Shown: positions 18,709 through 28,487 of the stretch, piece after piece
How positions within the stretch are numbered: the first letter of the stretch is position 1
Layout: every line of letters starts with the position of its first letter
Source of the DNA: an uncultured Lachnospiraceae bacterium
GTDB taxonomy: Bacteria > Bacillota > Clostridia > Lachnospirales > Lachnospiraceae
DNA: 64,000 bases
Assembly: GCA_947626745.1 (NCBI GenBank)
Contig: CANQTF010000005.1
Location: forward strand, 1 to 64,000
Direction: 5' to 3'
Position numbers and translations under genes: made by a program
Notes under the pieces: model-generated
What the model saw: only the letters and a program-made list of their open reading frames with translations
Told to the model about the DNA's origin: nothing
Database searches by the model: none

Positions 18709-20787
18709 ATGGCAAAGTATTTGGTAATAGTCGAATCACCGGCGAAAGTGAAGACGATCAAGAAATTCTTAGGCCCGAATTATGAGGTCGCCGCCAGCAA
18801 CGGCCACGTGCGCGATCTGCCGCGCAGTGTGCTGGGCATCGACGTAGAGCATGATTACGAGCCGAAATACATCACGATCAGAGGAAAAGGCGATATCCTT
18901 GCGAATCTCCGCAAGGAGGTGAAGAAAGCCGAGAAGGTGTATCTCGCGACCGACCCGGACCGGGAGGGGGAAGCTATCTCATGGCATCTGCTCGCCGCTC
19001 TGAAATTGGAAAATAAGAAGGTGTACCGCATCACCTTTAACGAGATCACCAAAACGGCGGTCAAGGAATCCTTGAAGCATGCCAGAGAGATCGACATGGA
19101 TCTGGTGGACGCCCAACAGGCGCGCCGCTGTCTGGACCGCATGGTCGGCTACAAGATCTCTCCGGTGCTGTGGGCGAAGGTGAAGCGGGGCCTGAGCGCG
19201 GGGCGCGTGCAGTCCGTGGCGCTTCGCATCATCTGTGACAGGGAGGAGGAGATCAGCGCTTTTATCCCCGAAGAGTACTGGTCGTTGGATGCCGTACTCG
19301 CGGCGGAGGGCGAGAAAAAGCCGCTCGTGGCGAAGTACTGCGGCACGGCGGACAAGAATCGCACGATCTCTTCCGCGCAGGAACTTGCGGCGATCAAGAA
19401 AACGCTCGACCACGCGCAGTATCGCGTGGCGTCCGTCAAAAACGGCGAGCGGGTGAAGAAAGCGCCGCTGCCCTTTACCACCTCCACGCTGCAGCAGGAG
19501 GCGAGCAAGCTGCTCAATTTTTCCACACAGAAGACGATGCGGCTGGCGCAGCAGCTCTATGAGGGCGTCGATCTCAAAGGCAGCGACACGGTCGGCATCA
19601 TCACCTATCTCCGTACGGATTCCACCAGAGTGTCCGAGGAGGCGGAGACGATGGCGCGCGACTACATTGCGGAGCAGTACGGCAGGGAATATGCGGCCGG
19701 TACGCAGACGCGGGGCGGCAGCAAGCAGAAGATACAGGACGCCCACGAGGCGATCCGTCCCACGGACATAAGCCGCACACCGGCGGATATCAAAGATTCC
19801 CTTTCCAGAGATCAGTTCAGGCTCTATCAGCTCATCTGGAAGAGATTCGTGGCGAGCCGCATGGCGAGCGCCGTGTACGAGACGACCTCGATCAGGATAG
19901 AAGCCGCCGGACAGACCTTTTCCGCCTCTTCCTCCAAGGTGAAGTTTGACGGCTTTATGAGCGTTTACACGGAGGACGACGAGAGGGAAGAGGACAACGC
20001 GGCGGTGAGTAAGATAACAGGCGATACGAAACTGTCGCTGCTCAGACTGGAGGAAAAACAGCACTTTACCCAGCCCGCGCCGCACTATACGGAGGCGTCT
20101 CTCGTGCGCGCCATGGAAGAGCTGGGTATCGGGCGGCCGAGCACCTACGCGCCTACGATCACCACGATCCTCGCAAGGCGCTATATCGTCAAAGAGAACC
20201 GGAACCTCTATGTGACGGAGCTGGGCGAAGTGGTGAACAACATGATGAAGGAGGCGTTCCCGTCTATCGTGGACGTGAATTTTACGGCGACGATGGAGGC
20301 GCTTCTGGACGGCGTGGAAGAGGGAAGCGTCAAGTGGAAGACGGTGCTGGAGAACTTCTATCCCGATCTGGAACAGGCGGTGGAACAGGCGGAGAAGGAG
20401 CTGCAGGAGGTGGAGATCGCCGACGAACTTTCCGACGAGTACTGCGAGCTGTGCGGCAGACAGATGGTGATCAAGTACGGCCCGCACGGCCGCTTCCTTG
20501 CGTGTCCGGGCTTCCCGGAGTGCCGCAACACGAAGCCCTACTTCGAGAAGATCGGGGTCGCGTGTCCCAAGTGCGGCAAGGACATCGTCATGAAGAAGAC
20601 GAAAAAGGGCAGGAAATATTACGGGTGCATCGACAATCCGGAATGCGATTTCATGGTCTGGCAGCGCCCCGTCAACGACAAGTGCCCGCGGTGCGGCTCC
20701 GTCATGCTGCAGAAGGGCAGCAAGCTGGTCTGCGCCGATGAAAACTGCGGTTTCGTGAAGGACGCGCCGAAGGCGGTCGAGGCATAG
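18709..20787 (+). CDS. topA: DNA topoisomerase I
   Basis: 'MAKYLVIVESPAKVKTIKKFLG', 'GIITYLRTDSTRVS', C-terminal zinc ribbons. Confidence 0.98.
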   Translation: MAKYLVIVESPAKVKTIKKFLGPNYEVAASNGHVRDLPRSVLGIDVEHDYEPKYITIRGKGDILANLRKEVKKAEKVYLATDPDREGEAISWHLLAALKLENKKVYRITFNEITKTAVKESLKHAREIDMDLVDAQQARRCLDRMVGYKISPVLWAKVKRGLSAGRVQSVALRIICDREEEISAFIPEEYWSLDAVLAAEGEKKPLVAKYCGTADKNRTISSAQELAAIKKTLDHAQYRVASVKNGERVKKAPLPFTTSTLQQEASKLLNFSTQKTMRLAQQLYEGVDLKGSDTVGIITYLRTDSTRVSEEAETMARDYIAEQYGREYAAGTQTRGGSKQKIQDAHEAIRPTDISRTPADIKDSLSRDQFRLYQLIWKRFVASRMASAVYETTSIRIEAAGQTFSASSSKVKFDGFMSVYTEDDEREEDNAAVSKITGDTKLSLLRLEEKQHFTQPAPHYTEASLVRAMEELGIGRPSTYAPTITTILARRYIVKENRNLYVTELGEVVNNMMKEAFPSIVDVNFTATMEALLDGVEEGSVKWKTVLENFYPDLEQAVEQAEKELQEVEIADELSDEYCELCGRQMVIKYGPHGRFLACPGFPECRNTKPYFEKIGVACPKCGKDIVMKKTKKGRKYYGCIDNPECDFMVWQRPVNDKCPRCGSVMLQKGSKLVCADENCGFVKDAPKAVEA

Positions 20788-20835
20788 AAGCTGCCGGATA
20801 TCGGATCGTCTTGCGGATCGTTGACTGAAAATAAA

Positions 20836-20864
20836 TTGATTTTCAGTAAATATTGTGATAAAAT
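20836..20864 (+). promoter_or_regulatory. Candidate codY promoter
   Basis: TTGATT - 17 nt - TAAAAT. Confidence 0.6.
20838..20852. promoter_or_regulatory. CodY-box-like sequence
   Basis: GATTTTCAGTAAATA vs AATTTTCWGAAAATT, 12/15 match. Confidence 0.45.
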
Positions 20865-20926
20865 CAAAATATGAAAAAGGGTTTTTACCGATGCGGCCGC
20901 ATCACCGTAAGATAAGGAGCAGTAAC

Positions 20927-21712
20927 ATGAGCAGTGTTCAGTTGTTGGATAAAACGAGAAAGATCGGGAAGCTTCTGCATAACAATAATTCCGGCAAAGT
21001 CGTATTCAACGATATCTGCGATGTGCTGAAAGAGATTCTCGTCTCCAATGTGCTCGTCATCAGCAGGAAGGGCAAGGTGCTCGGCATCGGCGATCAGGAC
21101 AGCGTGGAATCGATCACGGAGCTGATCGTGGATCATGTGGGCGGCTTTATCGATCCGATGCTGAACGAAAGGCTTCTGGCGGTCCTGTCGACGAAGGAGA
21201 ACGTCAATCTGGAGACGCTGGGCTTTGAGAATATCGATACGCGGCGGTTCCGGGCAGTGATCGCGCCGATCGAGATATCGGGCGAACGCCTCGGCACGCT
21301 TTTTATCTACAAGTGCGATGCGCAGTACGACATCGACGATATCATCTTATGCGAGTACGGGACGACGGTGGTCGGGCTGGAGATGTTACGCGCGGTGAGC
21401 GAGGAGAACGCGGAGGAGAACCGCAAGGTGGCGGTGGTGAGATCCGCGATCGGCACGCTGTCTTACTCGGAAATGGAAGCGATCACGCACATCTTCGACG
21501 AGCTGGGCGGCATGGAGGGTATTCTGGTGGCGAGCAAGATCGCCGACAAGGTCGGCATCACCCGGTCGGTCATCGTCAACGCGCTGCGCAAGTTCGAGAG
21601 CGCGGGGGTCATCGAATCGCGTTCCTCCGGCATGAAGGGCACTTACATCAAGGTGCTGAACGATGTGGTGTTCGAGGAAGTGGACAAGCTGAGAGAGCAG
21701 ACGAGACATTAG
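20927..21712 (+). CDS. codY: GTP-sensing transcriptional pleiotropic repressor CodY
   Basis: 'MSSVQLLDKTRKIGKLLHNN' start (downstream of track start 20855) and C-terminal wHTH 'SKIADKVGITRSVIVNALRKFESAGVIESRSSGMKGTYIKVLND'. Confidence 0.95.
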   Translation: MSSVQLLDKTRKIGKLLHNNNSGKVVFNDICDVLKEILVSNVLVISRKGKVLGIGDQDSVESITELIVDHVGGFIDPMLNERLLAVLSTKENVNLETLGFENIDTRRFRAVIAPIEISGERLGTLFIYKCDAQYDIDDIILCEYGTTVVGLEMLRAVSEENAEENRKVAVVRSAIGTLSYSEMEAITHIFDELGGMEGILVASKIADKVGITRSVIVNALRKFESAGVIESRSSGMKGTYIKVLNDVVFEEVDKLREQTRH

Positions 21713-21746
21713 ACATTCATAAGGAAACGCATGGACAGCGCAGGGT

Positions 21747-21790
21747 AAAAGGATTTACACAGAGCTTCGGCTTGGGTAGATCCTTTTTTT
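21747..21790 (+). terminator. codY intrinsic terminator
   Basis: aaaggatttacacagagc-ttcg-gcttgggtagatccttt + T-tract. Confidence 0.8.
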
Positions 21791-21831
21791 GTTCCGTCTT
21801 CTGGGAATTTGTGAAATTAAATCGAAAAACC

Positions 21832-21859
21832 TTGTAATTTTTGATAAATAATTTATAAT
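21832..21859 (+). promoter_or_regulatory. Candidate sigma-A promoter of fla/che cluster
   Basis: TTGTAA - 16 nt - TATAAT upstream of flgB. Confidence 0.65.
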
Positions 21860-21902
21860 GGAGTATGGATTCTAATCTTTACTAAAGTGGAGGTTTGTGC
21901 TT

Positions 21903-22301
21903 ATGAGTACTTTGGCGAACACGAATGTGTTTGACTACATCAATGTGCTGGACAAGGCGGCGGACGCCTCCTGGCTGCGCAACGACGCGATATCGAACAA
22001 TATCGCCAACGCGGACACGCCGGGCTACAAGCGTCAGGACGTGAACTTTGAGACGCAGCTTGCGAAGGCGCTGCATCACTACCGCTATACGAGCGTGGAC
22101 GAGAGAGTACACAATGTGAAGCTGAACCGCCTGAATCCGATCACCTACACGGACTATTCGGGATTTTCTTACCGCATCGACGGCAACAACGTGGATCCCG
22201 ATACGGAGGGCGTGTACCTTGCCAAGAACCAGGTCGTCTATCAGGGCTTGGAGCTGTCTATCAATCAGGAATTTAAGAACATCGAGTCGGTATTAAAATA
22301 A
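21903..22301 (+). CDS. flgB: Flagellar basal-body rod protein FlgB
   Basis: 'LRNDAISNNIANADTPGYKRQDVNFE'. Confidence 0.95.
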   Translation: MSTLANTNVFDYINVLDKAADASWLRNDAISNNIANADTPGYKRQDVNFETQLAKALHHYRYTSVDERVHNVKLNRLNPITYTDYSGFSYRIDGNNVDPDTEGVYLAKNQVVYQGLELSINQEFKNIESVLK

Positions 22302-22309
22302 TCGGAGGT

Positions 22310-22762
22310 ATGATCATGGGAATGTTTTCGGCTTTTGATATCAATGCGACTGGCATGACCGCGGAGCGTTTCCGCATGGACATCATCGCGCAGAACGTTG
22401 CGAACGCGGAGACGACGCGCACCGAGGACGGGACGCCGTACCGCCGGAAAGTGGTCGTGTTTGAGGAGAAGAATTCACAGACGCCTTTTCATCAGGTGCT
22501 CGCGAAGGAGCGTGACCGCTATTCGGGCAGCGGCGTGAAGGTGACGGGCGTGTATGAGGATGAGTGGACGGAGGGAAATCTCGTCTACGATCCCTCCCAC
22601 CCCGACGCGGACGAGAACGGCTATGTGATGTACCCCAACGTCAATATCGTGACGGAGATGACGAACCTGATCGACGCCAGCCGCGCTTATCAGGCGAATG
22701 CGACGGCCTTTGAGGCGAGCAAGAATATCGCGACCACGGGGCTTTCGATGCTCAACAGTTAA
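22310..22762 (+). CDS. flgC: Flagellar basal-body rod protein FlgC
   Basis: 'MFSAFDINATGMTAERFRMDIIAQNVANAETTRTEDGTPYRRKVVVF'. Confidence 0.97.
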   Translation: MIMGMFSAFDINATGMTAERFRMDIIAQNVANAETTRTEDGTPYRRKVVVFEEKNSQTPFHQVLAKERDRYSGSGVKVTGVYEDEWTEGNLVYDPSHPDADENGYVMYPNVNIVTEMTNLIDASRAYQANATAFEASKNIATTGLSMLNS

Positions 22763-22832
22763 TGCCTTGGGATCTGAGGGGATCCCGCCGGGGTCATAAG
22801 GGATAGAATACTTTGTGTACGGAGGAATGGAC

Positions 22833-23159
22833 ATGGCTTTAGATATCACGGAGCTTTACAACGTATCCTCGAATGCCATTAAGGAAGCGGCGAAGACGGC
22901 GCCTACCAACAGGGTCGATACATATGAGGATAAAGACTTTGACTCGCTGCTGCACACGGCGATCGACAATCTGACGACGACCAATAACTATCTGTCGGAT
23001 GCGGAGAATGAGGAGATCAAGTGGGCGCTGGGTGAGACCGAGAACACGCACGATTTAAGCATCGCCCTGCAGAAGGCCTCGGTGGCGCTGCAGTATACGG
23101 TCGCTATCAGGGACAGGCTTCTGGACGCTTACAAGGAGCTCATTCAGATGCAGATATAG
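22833..23159 (+). CDS. fliE: Flagellar hook-basal body protein FliE
   Basis: Position and 'TENTHDLSIALQKASVALQYTVAIRDRLLDAYKELIQMQI'. Confidence 0.93.
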   Translation: MALDITELYNVSSNAIKEAAKTAPTNRVDTYEDKDFDSLLHTAIDNLTTTNNYLSDAENEEIKWALGETENTHDLSIALQKASVALQYTVAIRDRLLDAYKELIQMQI

Positions 23160-23197
23160 CATGAGCGCAGGAAGAGTGGGAATCTGAAGGAGAGTAA

Positions 23198-24811
23198 GTG
23201 ACCGTGGACAAATTGATAGAGAAACTGAAAGAATTACTGAATCGGATACTGGAGTGGTGGAACCGCTTTACGGCGAAGCAGAAGACGCTGATCGTTGCGG
23301 GGATCGCGGTCTTGGTGCTGGCGATCGTCATCATCGTGTCGCGGCTGACCCAGCCGCAGTACGTGCTGCTCAAAGAGTGCGAGAATACCGCGGAGGCGGC
23401 GCAGATCAGGGATCTGCTCGAAGGGGAGGAGCTGAAATATACCATCTCGGACGACGGGCTGGTCATTCATGTCCTCAGAGAGCAGGTGTCAGACGCGCAG
23501 CTCTTGCTTGGCGCGAACAATATTCAGGCGGCCGGCTACACGATAGACAATGTGACGGACGGCAGCTTTTCCACGACGGAGTCCGACAAGCAGAAGAAAT
23601 ATATCGTGTATCTGGAGGATTCTCTGGAGCGCGATATCGCGAAGTTCGATGCGGTCCAGAGCGCCAATGTGCGGCTGAACATTCCGGAGAACGACGGAAC
23701 GCTCGCCTCCGAGGACGAGGAGTCCTTCGCATGGGTGCTCCTGACGCTGAAAGATGAATTCAGCACGGACAGCGCGGCGTATCTGGCGCGTTCCGTGGCG
23801 ACGGCTATCGGCAATACGACGACGAACAATATCGTGATCATGGATTCCGAGGGCAATATGCTTTTTACCGGGGACGATAACTACACCGTGTCCGGCGCTG
23901 CGAATGCCCAGCTTTCGGTGAAGGCGGAAGCCGAGAAGCAGATGATCAACGAGGTGCGCAAGGTGCTTTTGGGCACGAAGGAGTTCGACAACGTGGAGGT
24001 GGCCACCAACCTTGTGCTGGACTTCTCCAACTCCGAGCGGACGACCCACACCTATTCCGCGCCGGAGGGCCGGACGGAAGGCATGAAGGCGCATGACGAT
24101 ACCTATAACTCGGAGAACGAGAGCGGCGTGGGCGGGATACCGGGCACGGACTCGAACGACGACGATACCACCTATGTGCTGGAGGACGACGGCACCTCAC
24201 ACTCGACGGTGACGGAGGAATCCAACGACTATCTGCCGAATGAGGAGATCACGACGACCAAGACGCCGGCGGGCGTGATCGATTACAGCCAGTCGTCGCT
24301 GGCGGCGGCCCTGATCAAGTACAACATCGTCCGCGAGGAGGATGTGCGGACGCAGGGGCTCTTGGAGGGCGTCACATGGGAAGAATATAAGCTGGCAAAC
24401 AACGAGCGTACGCGTCTCGAGGTGGACGACGAATTCTACACGGCTGTGGCGAATGCGACAGGCATTCCCTCAGACAGCATCTCACTGGTCGCGTACAGCG
24501 AGAACGTCTTTTTTGACAGGGAAGGCTCAGGCATCACGGCCACGGATATCCTGCAGATCATTCTGATCGTGGTGATACTGGCGCTCCTTGCTTTTGTTGT
24601 GCTCAGAAGCATGCGCGGCGAGAAGCACGCGGAAGAGGAGGAAGAGCTCACCGTGGAGTCGCTGCTGCAGTCCATGCCCGAGACGCAGGTGGAGCAGATC
24701 TCTCTGGAGAACGAGTCCGACGAGCGCAAGATGATCAACAAATTCGTGGAAGAGAATCCGGAGGCTGCGGCGAATCTGCTGCGTAACTGGCTGAACGAAG
24801 AGTGGGGGTAG
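23198..24811 (+). CDS. fliF: Flagellar M-ring protein FliF
   Basis: YscJ/FliF-type N-terminus, two TM segments, position before fliG. Confidence 0.97.
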   Translation: MTVDKLIEKLKELLNRILEWWNRFTAKQKTLIVAGIAVLVLAIVIIVSRLTQPQYVLLKECENTAEAAQIRDLLEGEELKYTISDDGLVIHVLREQVSDAQLLLGANNIQAAGYTIDNVTDGSFSTTESDKQKKYIVYLEDSLERDIAKFDAVQSANVRLNIPENDGTLASEDEESFAWVLLTLKDEFSTDSAAYLARSVATAIGNTTTNNIVIMDSEGNMLFTGDDNYTVSGAANAQLSVKAEAEKQMINEVRKVLLGTKEFDNVEVATNLVLDFSNSERTTHTYSAPEGRTEGMKAHDDTYNSENESGVGGIPGTDSNDDDTTYVLEDDGTSHSTVTEESNDYLPNEEITTTKTPAGVIDYSQSSLAAALIKYNIVREEDVRTQGLLEGVTWEEYKLANNERTRLEVDDEFYTAVANATGIPSDSISLVAYSENVFFDREGSGITATDILQIILIVVILALLAFVVLRSMRGEKHAEEEEELTVESLLQSMPETQVEQISLENESDERKMINKFVEENPEAAANLLRNWLNEEWG

Positions 24812-24814
24812 TGT

Positions 24815-25831
24815 ATGGCTAAGAATGACGACAAGCTGACCGGAGGTCTTCAGAAAGCGGCGGTCCTGCTGATCGCCTTGGGGCCGGAGAAATCGGCGGC
24901 TATTTTCAAACATCTGAAAGAGGACGAGATCGAGGAGCTTACACTGGAGATCGCCAATACCAGAAACATCACGCCGCAGATGAAGGACGAGGTGGTGAAC
25001 GAGTTCTACCAGATCTGCCTTGCCCAGCAGTACATCGCGGAGGGCGGTATCGGCTATGCGAAGGAGCTGTTGGAGAAGTCCTTCGGCTCGGAGAAGGCGG
25101 CGGACGTGATCGGCAAGCTGACGGCGTCCCTACAGGTAAAGCCTTTCGAGTTCGTGAGAAAGACGGACGCGACCCAGCTTCTGAACTTTATTCAGGACGA
25201 GCATCCGCAGACGATCGCCCTGATCTTATCCTATCTGTCGCCCCAGCAGGCCGCGCTCATCGTATCGGCGCTCCCGCCGGACAGACAGGCGGACGTGGCG
25301 AAGCGTATCGCCGTCATGGACAGAACGAGCCCGGACGTCATCAAGGAAGTGGAGAAGGTGCTGGAGTCCAAGCTGTCTTCTCTTGTCAATCAGGATTACA
25401 CGATCATTGGCGGCGTGGACGCTGTCGTAGAGATCTTGAATACGGTGGACCGCGGTACGGAGAAGCACATCATGGAGACGCTGGAGATCGAGGAGCCGGA
25501 GCTGGCGGACGAGATCAGAAAGAAGATGTTTGTGTTCGAGGATATCCTGCTCTTGGACGACAGGGCGATCCAGCGTGTGCTGCGTGACGTGGATAACGGT
25601 GATCTGGCGATCGCGCTGAAGGGCTCCAACGAGGAAGTGCAGAATGCGATCTTCAACAACCTCTCCAAGCGTCTCGGCGTCATGATCAAGGAGGATATGG
25701 AATTTATGGGCCCCGTCCGTATGAAGGACGTGGAGGAAGCGCAGCAGAAGATCGTCAACATCATCAGAAAGCTGGAAGATTCCGCAGAGATCGTTATCTC
25801 CAGAGGCGGAGGTGACGAGATCATTGTCTAG
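24815..25831 (+). CDS. fliG: Flagellar motor switch protein FliG
   Basis: 'LTGGLQKAAVLLIALGPEKSAAIFKHLKEDEIEELT', 'EHPQTIALILSYLSPQQAA'. Confidence 0.98.
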   Translation: MAKNDDKLTGGLQKAAVLLIALGPEKSAAIFKHLKEDEIEELTLEIANTRNITPQMKDEVVNEFYQICLAQQYIAEGGIGYAKELLEKSFGSEKAADVIGKLTASLQVKPFEFVRKTDATQLLNFIQDEHPQTIALILSYLSPQQAALIVSALPPDRQADVAKRIAVMDRTSPDVIKEVEKVLESKLSSLVNQDYTIIGGVDAVVEILNTVDRGTEKHIMETLEIEEPELADEIRKKMFVFEDILLLDDRAIQRVLRDVDNGDLAIALKGSNEEVQNAIFNNLSKRLGVMIKEDMEFMGPVRMKDVEEAQQKIVNIIRKLEDSAEIVISRGGGDEIIV

Positions 25832-26717
25832 GAATTTGTTTAAGTCTTACTGGGTGGAAGTGGCCGACGACGAGGCGCGCGTGATAGACAACAACGAGAT
25901 CATAGAGCAGCGTATCGAGGAGCTGGAGACGCTCAGACAGCACCGGCTGCATACGCCGCTCGGCTTCGGCGATCACGAGGAAGCCGAGGAGGAGGGCGAG
26001 CCGGAGTTCGTGGACGGACTCGGCGGCGAGAGGATAGACGCGCTGCTCGCAGACAGCGCGGAGGGCGGCATCATCAAGGGCGAGGCCGCAGAGCAGGGGC
26101 CGGATCTCGCGGAGATCGAGGCACAGGCACAGGCGATGCTCGAGGACGCACAGGCGCAGATCGACGAGATGACGCAGAAGGCGCGCGGCGATATCGAGGA
26201 GGAGCGGCGGCGCACCCTCGAGGAAGCGAACAAGCACGGTTATGACGAGGGCTATAAGCGCGGCTATGCGGAGGCGGACGAGATGAAGCGCGAGCTGGCG
26301 GCGGAGAAGCAGCGGCTCTATGACGAATATGACCGCATGATAGAAGATCTGGAACCGAAGTTCATCGACACGATCACCGAGATCTACAGCCATATCTTCG
26401 GCATTGAACTGAGCGATAAGAGAGATATCCTTGTACATTTGATCGATTCCACCTTACGGCAGGTGGAGAGCAGCAAGACCTTTATCGTCCATGTCTCGAA
26501 GGAGGATTTCCCTTTCGTCAACGTACATAAGCAGGAGTTCGTGGAAGGAGCGACCGCGGGCAAGGGCACGGTGGAGATCATCGAGGACATAGCGCTCTCC
26601 CAGGGCGCGTGCCTGATCGAGACGGACGGCGGTATTTTTGACTGCGGCATAGATACGCAGCTGCAGGAGCTGACTAACAGATTACGGGTGTTATCATTTG
26701 AAAAGACCGGTTATTGA
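25812..26717 (+). CDS. fliH: Flagellar assembly protein FliH
   Basis: Coiled-coil body with FliH/V-ATPase E-like C-terminus, between fliG and fliI. Confidence 0.85.
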   Translation: MTRSLSRNLFKSYWVEVADDEARVIDNNEIIEQRIEELETLRQHRLHTPLGFGDHEEAEEEGEPEFVDGLGGERIDALLADSAEGGIIKGEAAEQGPDLAEIEAQAQAMLEDAQAQIDEMTQKARGDIEEERRRTLEEANKHGYDEGYKRGYAEADEMKRELAAEKQRLYDEYDRMIEDLEPKFIDTITEIYSHIFGIELSDKRDILVHLIDSTLRQVESSKTFIVHVSKEDFPFVNVHKQEFVEGATAGKGTVEIIEDIALSQGACLIETDGGIFDCGIDTQLQELTNRLRVLSFEKTGY

Positions 26718-28011
26718 TTTTAACAAATACAGTAAAATAGCGGACGGCACGTTTTTCAGGCGCAAGGGGCGTGTGGAAAATGTGGTCGGCCTGACGATCG
26801 AGTCGGCCGGGCCGGAGTCGAAGCTGGGCGATCTGTGCAGGATCTATCCCGACGACGAGAGTTACCGGCCGGTCATGGCCGAGGTGGTGGGCTTCAAGGA
26901 CCGCAAGACGATTCTCATGCCCTGCGACAAGACGGACGGCATCGGGCTGGGCTGTATCGTGGAGAACACGGGAGAACCCCTGACGGTGCCGGTCAGCGAC
27001 GGGCTGCTCGGTAAGGTCTTGGACGGGCTCGGCAGGATCGACGGCGAGTATATGCCGGGCACGCCTTACAGCGTGGAGGCGCCGCCGCCGGACGCCATGA
27101 GCAGGAAGATCATCGACGAGGTGCTGCCGCTTGGCGTGAAAGCGGTGGACGGGCTGATGACGGTGGGCAAAGGACAGCGTATCGGCATCTTCGCCGGCTC
27201 CGGCGTGGGCAAATCCACCCTGATGGGCATGTTTGCCCGCAACACCAAAGCGGATATCAACGTGATAGCCCTGATCGGCGAGCGGGGCAGGGAAGTGCGT
27301 GAATTTATAGAGAGAGATCTGGGCGAGGAGGGCATGAAGCGCTCCGTCGTGGTGGTCGCCACCTCCGACAAGGCCGCGCTGGAGAGGAACAAGGCGGCCA
27401 AGACGGCGACCGCGATCGCGGAATATTTCAGGGATCAGGGCAGGGACGTGCTGCTGATGATGGATTCCCTGACGCGTTTCTCCATGGCGCAGCGGGAGAT
27501 CGGGCTTGCCAGCGGCGAGCCGCCGGTGTCCAGAGGTTATCCGCCGAGCGTGTACTCGGAGATGCCGAAGCTGTTGGAGCGGGCGGGCTGTGCGGCCGTC
27601 GGCTCGATCACCGGACTGTACACGGTGCTGGTGGACGGCGACGACATGAACGAGCCGATCACCGATACCGCCAGAAGCATTCTGGACGGACATATCATGC
27701 TGAACCGCCGTCTCGCGCATCAGAACCACTATCCCGCCATCGACGTGCTGCAGAGCATCTCCCGGTGCATGTCCCAGATCGTGGGCAAGGAGCACAAGCA
27801 GCTTGCGGGACAGCTTAAGAACGTGCTCGCCACCTACAGCGACGCGGAGGATCTGATCAACATCGGCGCGTACAAGAGCGGCAGCAATCCGAAGATCGAC
27901 TATGCCATAGCCAAGATCGACGCGGTGAACGAATTCCTGCAGCAGGACGTGAACGAGAAGTTTGATTATGAACAGGCGGTAGATATGCTGAGGACGCTTT
28001 TCGCGGACTGA
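26698..28011 (+). CDS. fliI: Flagellum-specific ATPase FliI
   Basis: Walker A 'GIFAGSGVGKSTLMGM', 'GERGREVREFIERDLG'. Confidence 0.98.
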   Translation: MKRPVIDFNKYSKIADGTFFRRKGRVENVVGLTIESAGPESKLGDLCRIYPDDESYRPVMAEVVGFKDRKTILMPCDKTDGIGLGCIVENTGEPLTVPVSDGLLGKVLDGLGRIDGEYMPGTPYSVEAPPPDAMSRKIIDEVLPLGVKAVDGLMTVGKGQRIGIFAGSGVGKSTLMGMFARNTKADINVIALIGERGREVREFIERDLGEEGMKRSVVVVATSDKAALERNKAAKTATAIAEYFRDQGRDVLLMMDSLTRFSMAQREIGLASGEPPVSRGYPPSVYSEMPKLLERAGCAAVGSITGLYTVLVDGDDMNEPITDTARSILDGHIMLNRRLAHQNHYPAIDVLQSISRCMSQIVGKEHKQLAGQLKNVLATYSDAEDLINIGAYKSGSNPKIDYAIAKIDAVNEFLQQDVNEKFDYEQAVDMLRTLFAD

Positions 28012-28024
28012 GGGGTGAGCGGTC

Positions 28025-28477
28025 ATGGCGAAGTTTATCTACAGGATGCAGAGCCTTCTGAACATACAGTATCAGCTTGAAGATCAGGCCAAAATGGAAC
28101 TCGGCAGGGCGCAGCTGCGGCTGCTTACGGAGGAAGAGAAACGGGACGGGCTGATCGCCAGAAAAGAGGCTTATCTCGAGGAAGGGCGTAAGATGCGCAG
28201 CGACGCGGTGCATGTGGACGATCTGCGGGACAATCGGAACGCCGTCCTCATCATGGACGAAATGATAGAGGCACAGAAGAAGCAGGTCGCCCTCGCCGAG
28301 GAACTTGTGGAGGAGGCGCGGCGCAAGCTGACGGAAGTCATGCAGGAACGCAAGATGCACGAGAGGCTCAAAGAGAAGGCGCTCGAGCAGTTCCGGCGTG
28401 AGGAACTCGCCGCCGAGGGCAAGGCGGTGGACGAGCTGACCAGCTATGTGTACGGTCAGCGCGGAAAAGAGGAATAG
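28025..28477 (+). CDS. fliJ: Flagellar export protein FliJ
   Basis: Small coiled-coil protein after fliI. Confidence 0.85.
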   Translation: MAKFIYRMQSLLNIQYQLEDQAKMELGRAQLRLLTEEEKRDGLIARKEAYLEEGRKMRSDAVHVDDLRDNRNAVLIMDEMIEAQKKQVALAEELVEEARRKLTEVMQERKMHERLKEKALEQFRREELAAEGKAVDELTSYVYGQRGKEE

Positions 28478-28487
28478 AGGAATAGAG

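Noticed and set aside
20855-20926. N-terminal extension of CodY in the ORF track
   Set aside because: The GTG start lies within the predicted promoter; canonical CodY N-terminus and RBS are at 20927.
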